A stretch of DNA of 64,000 bases from Pseudomonas sp. PICF141 (lineage in GTDB: Bacteria; Pseudomonadota; Gammaproteobacteria; Pseudomonadales; Pseudomonadaceae), in contig NZ_MUNM01000050.1 of NCBI RefSeq assembly GCF_002286815.1, positions 183,220 through 247,219 on the forward strand, written 5' to 3'. The position numbers and the translations under genes are program-made. The notes under the pieces were generated by a model. The model was not told the DNA's origin, did not search any database, and worked only from the letters and a program-made list of their open reading frames with translations. Positions 58,704 to 64,000 of the stretch are shown here, piece by piece (within the stretch, counting starts at the first letter, position 1; every line of letters begins with the position of its first letter).

Positions 58704-59393
58704 TTATGCCTTGGTGGAAAACCGGTAGCCTGTGCCGCGCACGGTTTGTACCAGATTTTCGTAAGCATCGCCGAGGGCTTTGCGCAGGCGACGGATGTGC
58801 ACGTCGACGGTGCGTTCTTCGACATAGACATTGCCGCCCCACACCTGATCCAGCAACTGCCCGCGGGTGTAGGCGCGTTCCTGGTGGGTCATGAAAAATT
58901 GCAGTAAACGGTACTCGGTCGGGCCCATCTCGGCGGGTTTGCCGTCGATGGTCACGCGGTGGCTGATCGGGTCCAGCAGCAGGCCGCCGACTTCGATCGG
59001 CGCCTCGCCATCAGTCGGGCCGGCGCGGCGCAGCACGGCTTTCAGGCGCGCCACCAGTTCACGCGGGGAAAACGGCTTGGTGATGTAGTCATCGGCACCG
59101 ACTTCCAGGCCCTGGATCTTGTTGTCCTCTTCGCCCTTGGCGGTGAGCATGATGATCGGAATATCCCCGGTCAGCTCATCACGCTTGAGGCGGCGGGCCA
59201 GTTCGATGCCGGAAGTGCCGGGCAGCATCCAGTCGAGCAAAATGAGGTCCGGTTTGCGGTCGACGATAATGGCATGGGCCTGCTGCGAATTCTCCGCCTC
59301 CAGGCAGTCGTAGCCGGCCATTTCCAACGCAACGGCGATCATTTCGCGAATGGGCGCTTCGTCGTCGACGATCAGAATGCTCCTGCCAACCAT
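58704..59393 (-). CDS. phoB: Phosphate-regulon response regulator PhoB
   Basis: PhoB binds Pho boxes and recruits RNA polymerase to phosphate-starvation genes. The 229-residue protein has a receiver (residues 1-120: [19 protein letters not shown], phosphoacceptor Asp in [13 protein letters not shown], Thr in [10 protein letters not shown], Lys in [11 protein letters not shown]) and an OmpR-type winged helix (~130-229; [44 protein letters not shown]). ATG 59393 follows AGAGGAT. A Pho box at 59447-59464 lies 53 bp upstream, so it is autoregulated. phoR follows 107 bp later. Confidence 0.97.
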   Translation of the reverse strand: MVGRSILIVDDEAPIREMIAVALEMAGYDCLEAENSQQAHAIIVDRKPDLILLDWMLPGTSGIELARRLKRDELTGDIPIIMLTAKGEEDNKIQGLEVGADDYITKPFSPRELVARLKAVLRRAGPTDGEAPIEVGGLLLDPISHRVTIDGKPAEMGPTEYRLLQFFMTHQERAYTRGQLLDQVWGGNVYVEERTVDVHIRRLRKALGDAYENLVQTVRGTGYRFSTKA

Positions 59394-59405
59394 GCCTTAA
59401 TCCTC

Positions 59406-59423
59406 TTGTCATTTAACTGTCTT
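59406..59423 (+). promoter_or_regulatory. Candidate plus-strand Pho box between phoB and the COG4315 gene
   Basis: TTGTCAT-TTAA-CTGTCTT has the 7-4-7 layout in the opposite direction to the phoB box. It lies only 13 bp before the phoB ATG and 121 bp before the COG4315 ATG. It could be a chance match. Confidence 0.4.
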
Positions 59424-59446
59424 GCGCCGCATTAGATAACGGAAAT

Positions 59447-59464
59447 ATTGCAGTCGTGTGACAG
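59447..59464 (-). promoter_or_regulatory. Pho box upstream of phoB
   Basis: On the minus strand CTGTCAC-ACGA-CTGCAAT fits the PhoB direct repeat with three changes. Its 53-bp distance to the phoB ATG allows a promoter in between and explains autoregulation. Confidence 0.82.
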
Positions 59465-59544
59465 TATTTTAGCCGTCCTGCGATTGTCGTGATCCTGAAC
59501 TAAGCTCTAAGTCCGAATCCTGACAATCACAAGAGGAAGGTTTC

Positions 59545-59922
59545 ATGAATCACATTGCGCAATCCTGGAAGGCCCTGCTGGTCGCGGCGGCGCTAACGCT
59601 GCCGTCCCTGGCCTTCGCCGCCGAACCGGCCATGATGAAAGACGGCATGATGGTCGATCACAAGGGCATGACCTTGTACACGTTTGACAAAGACAAGGAG
59701 GGCAAGTCGATGTGCATGGGTGAGTGTGCGACGAATTGGCCGCCATTGATGGCGCCGATGGATGCCAAGCCCACAGGTGACTGGACGCCGATCAAACGTG
59801 AAGATGGCACGATGCAATGGGCTTACAAAGGCAAGCCAATGTATGGCTACAAAATGGACAAAAAGCCCGGGGATACGGAGGGTGATGGTAAAGGCGGCTT
59901 CTGGCACATGTATCGGCACTGA
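59545..59922 (+). CDS. COG4315 secreted protein with YxFxxD repeats
   Basis: The 125-residue protein has a signal peptide (MNHIAQSWKALLVAAALTLPSLAFAAEP) and two copies of the COG4315 repeat: LYTFDKDKEGKSMCMGECATNWPPL and MYGYKMDKKPGD, with the YxFxxD-type motif and a Cys pair (CMGEC) that could form a disulfide or bind a metal. The family is annotated as predicted lipoproteins or secreted repeat proteins of unknown function. ATG 59545 follows AGAGGAAGG. It is divergent from phoB; a candidate Pho box on its strand lies upstream. Confidence 0.85.
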   Translation: MNHIAQSWKALLVAAALTLPSLAFAAEPAMMKDGMMVDHKGMTLYTFDKDKEGKSMCMGECATNWPPLMAPMDAKPTGDWTPIKREDGTMQWAYKGKPMYGYKMDKKPGDTEGDGKGGFWHMYRH

Positions 59923-59941
59923 TTGGCGCGCAAGAGCGCAC

Positions 59942-60066
59942 CTGTAGCAGCTGCCGCAGGCTGCGCAGCAGTCGTGAAATCTGGCTATGCGGTGTAACAG
60001 GTAAACCGCGTGCACAGAATTCACGACTGCTGCGCAGCCGAACGCAGCCTGCGGCAGCTGCTACAG
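59942..60066. repeat. Inverted repeat, GTAGCAGCTGCCGCAGGCTGCG family
   Basis: CTGTAGCAGCTGCCGCAGGCTGCGCAGCAGTCGTGA and its reverse complement form a long perfect-armed inverted repeat between the convergent COG4315 and ubiA genes. Confidence 0.9.
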
Positions 60067-60071
60067 ATCAG

Positions 60072-60962
60072 TCAGCGCAATGCGTAATCCAGCACTATCC
60101 CCACGAAAATCGCCAACCCGGCCCAGTGATTGTGCAAAAACGCCTGAAAGCAGCGCATCCGGTCCTTGCTGCGGGTGTACCAGAACTCCCATGCAAAACA
60201 ACCCGCCGCCGCTAGCAACCCGAGGTGAAACCAGCCGCCGAGCTGGAATTTCGAACCTGCCAGCAGCAAACACCCCAACGCCAAGCCCTGCAGGGTCAGA
60301 ATGATCACTCTGTCGGCGTCGCCAAACAGAATTGCCGTGGATTTCACCCCGATCTTCAGATCATCGTCGCGGTCGGTCATGGCGTAATAGGTGTCGTAGC
60401 CCACGGTCCACAACAGGTTGGCGATCCACAATAACCAGGCCGCTGCCGGCAGTTCACCGGTTTCGGCTGTGAACGCCATCGGCATGCCCCAGGAAAATGC
60501 CGCACCCAGCACCACTTGCGGGTAATAGGTATAGCGCTTCATGAACGGATACGTGAACGCCAGGGCCAAGCCGCCCAGCGACAGCCACACGGTTTTCGCA
60601 TTGGTGCACAGCACCAGCAGGAAACTCACGCCCATCAGCACCGCAAAGAACACCAGGGCTTCTTTGGAGCTGATCTTGCCGCTCACCAATGGCCGTTGTT
60701 CGGTGCGTTTCACGTGGCCATCGACCTTACGATCCGCCCAATCGTTAATCACACAACCGCCGGCACGGGTCAGTACAACGCCGAGCACGAAAATCACGAT
60801 ATTGGCCAATGACGGCGAACCTTCACCGGCAATCCAGAGTGCCCATAACGTTGGCCATAGCAGCAAATAAATGCCGATCGGCTTATCCATGCGGGTCAAC
60901 TGAATGAAATCCCAGGCCCGTGGATTCAAGCGATTCAGGGACTTGAGCAGGCTTTGGTACAT
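60072..60962 (-). CDS. ubiA: 4-hydroxybenzoate polyprenyltransferase UbiA
   Basis: UbiA attaches the polyprenyl chain to 4-hydroxybenzoate in ubiquinone synthesis. The 296-residue inner-membrane protein has about eight hydrophobic segments and both Asp-rich motifs: [20 protein letters not shown] (first, Mg-PPi binding) and [15 protein letters not shown] (second). ATG 60962 overlaps the ubiC stop by one base (TGATG), so the pair is translationally coupled. ubiC supplies its substrate. Confidence 0.96.
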   Translation of the reverse strand: MYQSLLKSLNRLNPRAWDFIQLTRMDKPIGIYLLLWPTLWALWIAGEGSPSLANIVIFVLGVVLTRAGGCVINDWADRKVDGHVKRTEQRPLVSGKISSKEALVFFAVLMGVSFLLVLCTNAKTVWLSLGGLALAFTYPFMKRYTYYPQVVLGAAFSWGMPMAFTAETGELPAAAWLLWIANLLWTVGYDTYYAMTDRDDDLKIGVKSTAILFGDADRVIILTLQGLALGCLLLAGSKFQLGGWFHLGLLAAAGCFAWEFWYTRSKDRMRCFQAFLHNHWAGLAIFVGIVLDYALR

Positions 60963-61525
60963 CAGCAATTCTCCGGATGGGCGCGGGTGGCTTTCCACAA
61001 GGTCGGCAGGAAGATCTCGGCCACCAGCACGCTCAAGGCGCCGCGGTCGAAACGCGAGCGCCGGCCCCACAGTTCGGGCGCTTGAGCATCCATCGGTAGC
61101 CATGCCTGAGGATAGTGACAAACCTCAATGGCCCGGCGCTGAAATGCCTGATCACAAAACAGCAATTCGCCCAGCGAACGACTACCCAATTCATCCATAT
61201 GCAATCCATCGCCCTGCAATGCGCTACGCGCTGCCACACTGCGGGCAAATACCCAGGCTTCACCGTGCCCGCGCAGATACACCTCGCGCACCCAACCTTC
61301 ACTGCCTTCGGCCAGCTCCAGCGCAGCACATTCATCGGCGCGCAGTGGTTGCCAGCCTTCGAACAGCGGCGTGACGCTGAAGCCGTTATTCGACAGACGG
61401 ATCAAACGTCGGGTCAGCGATCCTTCATCGAAGAGCCAATCGAGCGTAGACATGTCGGGAAGGGGCGCCAGTTGGCTTCGAGGCAGCCAGACCGGTATCT
61501 CGCAAGGGGATTTTGAGTGCGGCAC
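60962..61525 (-). CDS. ubiC: Chorismate lyase UbiC
   Basis: UbiC cleaves chorismate to 4-hydroxybenzoate and pyruvate, the first step of ubiquinone synthesis. The 187-residue protein has the family stretches [56 protein letters not shown] (active-site Arg and Glu region), [11 protein letters not shown] and [23 protein letters not shown]. The start may be ATG 61525 or, as in some homologues, the internal ATG at 61453 ([11 protein letters not shown]). Coupled to ubiA by a 1-bp overlap. It is divergent from the rubredoxin gene. Confidence 0.93.
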   Translation of the reverse strand: MPHSKSPCEIPVWLPRSQLAPLPDMSTLDWLFDEGSLTRRLIRLSNNGFSVTPLFEGWQPLRADECAALELAEGSEGWVREVYLRGHGEAWVFARSVAARSALQGDGLHMDELGSRSLGELLFCDQAFQRRAIEVCHYPQAWLPMDAQAPELWGRRSRFDRGALSVLVAEIFLPTLWKATRAHPENC

Positions 61526-61725
61526 AGTGAGTCATTATTGGCAGCAAATGAGGCGGCGAGCTTACCATGTCAGGCGGTGAATTTGATTGATCCCGCCAGC
61601 CGTAGCGCCGAACAGGCTTGCATCTGCCGGCCCTGATCAGTACAAAACGCCCTGAGCCGGACGGCAACGCTTCACCGATCGACCGTTCGCGCCGGCAAAA
61701 GTCTGAACCCTGAGGAAGTACCTGA

Positions 61726-61893
61726 ATGAAAAAGTGGCAATGTGTGGTCTGCGGCCTGATTTATAACGAAGCCGATGGCTGGCCGGACGACGGTATTGCG
61801 GCGGGCACGCCGTGGCAGGACGTGCCGGAAGACTGGCTGTGCCCGGACTGCGGCGTGGGCAAAATGGATTTCGAAATGATCGAAATCAACTAA
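61726..61893 (+). CDS. rubA: Rubredoxin (short gene)
   Basis: The 55-residue iron protein carries one electron for alkane or fatty-acid hydroxylases and other oxidations. Motif pairs CVVCG and CPDCG supply the four Cys ligands, with [21 protein letters not shown] between and a short acidic tail. ATG 61726 follows GAGGAAG. The rubredoxin reductase gene begins 20 bp after its stop, so the two form an operon. P. aeruginosa has two tandem rubredoxin genes here; only one is present in this window. Confidence 0.95.
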   Translation: MKKWQCVVCGLIYNEADGWPDDGIAAGTPWQDVPEDWLCPDCGVGKMDFEMIEIN

Positions 61894-61912
61894 GAACCTG
61901 GGGAGTAAGGGA

Positions 61913-63061
61913 ATGAACGCACCTGTCGTGATCGTCGGCACTGGGCTGGCTGGCTACAACCTGGCCCGGGAGTTTCGCAAACTCGATGGCGAAACCCCAC
62001 TGCTGCTGATTACCGCAGATGATGGACGCTCCTACTCCAAACCGATGCTCTCCACCGGCTTCGGCAAGAATAAAGACGCCGATGGCCTGAGCATGGCCGA
62101 ACCGGGCGCCATGGCCGAGCAATTGAAGGCCGAAGTGCGCACCCATACGCGCATCAGCGGCATCGATCCGGGCCACAAGCGCCTGTGGATCGGCGAAGAG
62201 GCGGTGATCTACCGCGATCTGATCCTGGCATGGGGCGCGGAAACCGTACGGGTGCCGATCGAAGGTGACGCGGCGGAGGCCGTTTTCCCGATCAACGACC
62301 TTGAAGACTACTCACGCTTTCGCGCGGCGGTGGCCGGCAAGCGCCGGGTGTTGCTGCTGGGCGCGGGTCTGATCGGCTGCGAATTCGCCAACGACCTGAT
62401 GCTGGGCGGCTACGAGGTGCAACTGGTTGCACCGTGCGAACAGGTCATGCCGACCTTGCTGCATCCGGCGGCGGCTGCTGCGGTCCAGGCCGGCCTGGAA
62501 AGCCTGGGCGCACGCTTCCATCTCGGGCCGGTGCTCAATCGCTTGCAGCGAGTGGCTGATGGCCTGGAGGCGCATTTGTCCGATGGTCAGGTCATTCCTT
62601 GCGATGTGGTGGTGTCGGCCATCGGCCTGCGCCCGCGCATCGACCTGGCAGCCGCTGCCGGGCTGCAAGTCAACCGTGGCGTGGTGGTCGACCGTCATCT
62701 GAAAACCTCTCACGCCAATATCTACGCTTTGGGCGACTGCGCCGAGGTCGACGGGCTGAATCTGTTGTACGTCATGCCCCTCATGAGCTGTGCGAGAGCG
62801 CTGGCTCAAACCCTGGCCGGAAACCCTGTAGCGGTCAGTTATGGCCCGATGCCGATCACCGTGAAAACCCCGATCTGCCCATTGGTGGTTTCGCCGCCGC
62901 CACGGGGTGCGGAAGGGGTCTGGACGGTCGAAGGACAGGGCGCAGACATCAAGGTGCTGTGCCGCGACAGCGCCGGCCAATTACTGGGTTATGCCCTGAC
63001 AGGTGCGGCGGTGATGGAAAAACTCGCCCTGAACAAAGAGCTTCCGCCCTTGCTGGCGTAA
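61913..63061 (+). CDS. Rubredoxin-NAD(+) reductase
   Basis: The 382-residue FAD enzyme passes electrons from NADH to rubredoxin. It has the N-terminal FAD motif [16 protein letters not shown], the ATG-like motif, the NADH-binding [26 protein letters not shown] (~143-170) and the C-terminal FAD motif [14 protein letters not shown] (~268-280). It belongs to the RubB/AlkT-type pyridine nucleotide-disulphide reductases. ATG 61913 follows GGGGAGTAAGG. It is the second gene of the rubredoxin operon. Confidence 0.93.
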   Translation: MNAPVVIVGTGLAGYNLAREFRKLDGETPLLLITADDGRSYSKPMLSTGFGKNKDADGLSMAEPGAMAEQLKAEVRTHTRISGIDPGHKRLWIGEEAVIYRDLILAWGAETVRVPIEGDAAEAVFPINDLEDYSRFRAAVAGKRRVLLLGAGLIGCEFANDLMLGGYEVQLVAPCEQVMPTLLHPAAAAAVQAGLESLGARFHLGPVLNRLQRVADGLEAHLSDGQVIPCDVVVSAIGLRPRIDLAAAAGLQVNRGVVVDRHLKTSHANIYALGDCAEVDGLNLLYVMPLMSCARALAQTLAGNPVAVSYGPMPITVKTPICPLVVSPPPRGAEGVWTVEGQGADIKVLCRDSAGQLLGYALTGAAVMEKLALNKELPPLLA

Positions 63062-63251
63062 ATAGCGGTCGTTCTGTCGGAATCACCCTGCTTTTGCCCC
63101 CACAAAGGTCGCAGGGAGACTGGCGCCGCTCTTAAGCGCGTGCCATCCTCCTCCCGTCTGCCGCAGAGTAGAGCACTGCGGCGCTTTGGGCGCTGTTCCA
63201 ACGAGAACAGCACGGACATAACAACAAAAAACCGTCAAAGGGGCTTCACTA

Positions 63252-63527
63252 ATGCGTAAACCAGAACTCGCCGCTGCCATTGCGGAAAAAGCAGACCTCA
63301 CCAAAGAGCAGGCCAACCGCGTTCTCAACGCCGTTCTCGAAGAAATCACCGGCGCTCTGCACCGCAAAGACAGCGTCACGCTGGTGGGCTTCGGGACTTT
63401 CCTGCAACGCCATCGCGGTGCACGTACAGGCAAAAACCCGCAGACCGGTGAGCCAGTCAAAATCAAGGCCAGCAACACTGTTGCGTTCAAGCCAGGAAAA
63501 TCGTTGAAAGACAGCGTTAATCCGTAA
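63252..63527 (+). CDS. hupA: HU-family nucleoid DNA-binding protein
   Basis: HU bends and compacts DNA and assists initiation, repair and gene control. The 91-residue protein has the HU/IHF body (RKPELAAAIAEKADLTKEQANRVLNAVLEEITGALHR) and the DNA arm with the GFGTFLQRHRGARTGKNPQTGEPVKI signature, including the intercalating Pro. It lacks the IHF-specific features. ATG 63252 follows AAGGGG. It has its own terminator and stands alone; I assign hupA because of the matching neighbourhood in P. putida and P. aeruginosa, from memory. Confidence 0.95.
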   Translation: MRKPELAAAIAEKADLTKEQANRVLNAVLEEITGALHRKDSVTLVGFGTFLQRHRGARTGKNPQTGEPVKIKASNTVAFKPGKSLKDSVNP

Positions 63528-63567
63528 TCCGCATCCATATCCCGCGTAGCGGGGGAGCGGAAAAAAG

Positions 63568-63604
63568 AATGGGCACGCCAACCAGGTTGGGTGCCCATTT
63601 TTTT
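63568..63604 (+). terminator. Rho-independent terminator after the HU gene
   Basis: AATGGGCAC-GCCAACCAGGTTGG-GTGCCCATT with an inner CCAACC/GGTTGG stem, followed by a run of T. It lies 41 bp past the HU stop. Confidence 0.93.
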
Positions 63605-63649
63605 ATGGGGCGAGAGTAATGCCAATCACTTAAGCCAAAACGCGATCCG

Positions 63650-63745
63650 TGTAGCAGCTGGCGAAGCCTGCGTTCGACTGCATGGCAGTCGTAAAATCAG
63701 AAAATGCGATGCGTCAGGCTCTCCATGCACTCAGGGTTTACGACT
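63650..63745. repeat. Degenerate GTAGCAGCTG...CAGTCGT repeat
   Basis: GTGTAGCAGCTGGCGAAGCCTGCGTTCGACTGCATGGCAGTCGT and the mate TTTACGACTGCTGGGCCGG resemble the elements at 4989 and 59942 but the right arm is incomplete. Confidence 0.6.
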
Positions 63746-63790
63746 GCTGGGCCGGACGGCTTGATGACTGGCGCGGCCGAGGGATTGCTG

Positions 63791-64000
63791 TCACCACGAA
63801 CCATAAGGAATCCCGAACTTTTCTATGTAAGCCTTGGATGTTTCGGACAAAGGTCGATGCTTACCGCCGGATTTGCCTTCATAAGGGCCTCTTGGGTTGA
63901 TGGTTCCTACTACTCGAGCAATCTCGACCGACTTAAGGCAGGGGCCGCCCAGCCAGACCTTGGCAATGCCGCCCGGTGCCAGACCGATGCCAATGTCGTC
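63791..64000 (-). CDS. DUF2931 family protein, 5' part outside window
   Basis: A minus-strand frame with no stop runs from the right edge to TGA at 63793-63791 (69 residues, C-terminus). It reads GIGLAPGGIAKVWLGGPCLK, RVVGTINPRGPYEGKSGGK and AYIEKFGIPYGSW, the C-terminal pattern of DUF2931 lipoprotein-like proteins, which are often present as tandem copies in pseudomonads. The start lies beyond the window. The plus-strand frame at 63682-63900 is its shadow. Confidence 0.8.
   Translation of the reverse strand, partial: DDIGIGLAPGGIAKVWLGGPCLKSVEIARVVGTINPRGPYEGKSGGKHRPLSETSKAYIEKFGIPYGSW

Noticed and set aside
63682..63900. 72-codon plus-strand frame near the right edge
   Set aside because: It overlaps the minus-strand DUF2931 C-terminus, which has the better family match, and starts within a repeat.
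1..64000. CRISPR arrays, tRNA genes, insertion sequences
   Set aside because: I looked for regularly spaced repeats, TTCGANTC-type T-arms and transposase frames and found none. The only regular array is the DnaA-box stretch, whose spacing (12 bp) is far too short for CRISPR.

Overview
The window is a high-GC, densely packed chromosomal segment of a Pseudomonas, most likely of the P. fluorescens group. Support: the pst-phoU-phoB/phoR, ubiCA, rubredoxin, HU, purEK, aspA, pycAB and uvrD blocks run in the order I remember for the origin-proximal side of Pseudomonas chromosomes (PA5348-PA5518 in P. aeruginosa). Intergenic gaps carry typical fluorescens-group REP-type inverted repeats. I see no tRNA, rRNA, CRISPR array, insertion sequence or prophage.

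Layout. 1-9.3 kb: end of a CobW-type GTPase gene, a DUF3301 protein, pdxY, a thioesterase, a CPA2 cation/proton antiporter, an SMI1/KNR4 protein, a Tim44-domain protein and uvrD. 9.3-20 kb: a membrane PAS-GGDEF-EAL protein, a HexR-like regulator with its own palindromic operator but no neighbouring zwf, a small conserved protein, pycR, the two-subunit pyruvate carboxylase pycA-pycB, and an autotransporter-type barrel with a short proline-rich passenger. 20-33 kb is the accessory part: an amino-acid ABC binding protein and permease without ATPase, a homocysteine methyltransferase, a paiB-GNAT-GNAT operon facing a MocR regulator, a 1.5-kilo-residue toxin-like protein, and an acetylpolyamine amidohydrolase with a polyamine-binding protein. 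33-46 kb: AraC regulator, asparaginase, alanine symporter, aspA with a divergent LysR, purEK, small membrane and periplasmic proteins, a hexose-6-phosphate mutarotase, a thioesterase and an MHS-family transporter. 46-64 kb: pstS-pstC-pstA-pstB-phoU, a response regulator with a degenerate C-terminal domain, an M23 peptidase, a CorC/HlyC protein, phoR-phoB, a COG4315 protein, ubiA-ubiC, rubredoxin and its reductase, HU, and the end of a DUF2931 gene.

How the genes work together. The right third is a phosphate module: transporter, PhoU and PhoB/PhoR, with Pho boxes before pstS, pstC and phoB. The middle joins pyruvate anaplerosis (PycAB/PycR), amino-acid catabolism (AnsA, AspA, alanine symporter) and polyamine acetylation and deacetylation.

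The most unusual signal is inside the MocR gene. The stretch coding for the interdomain linker is a 12-bp-period array of DnaA-box-like sequences, with three perfect TTATCCACA boxes and three degenerate ones in 103 bp. The last perfect box lies in a different reading frame from the others, so the protein repeat alone does not explain it. It may be an intragenic DnaA-titration or replication-control site near oriC. A second theme is a repeat family built on AAGCTTGCAGC that fills the spacers inside four co-oriented gene pairs (pycA-pycB, pstA-pstB, pstB-phoU, phoB-phoR).
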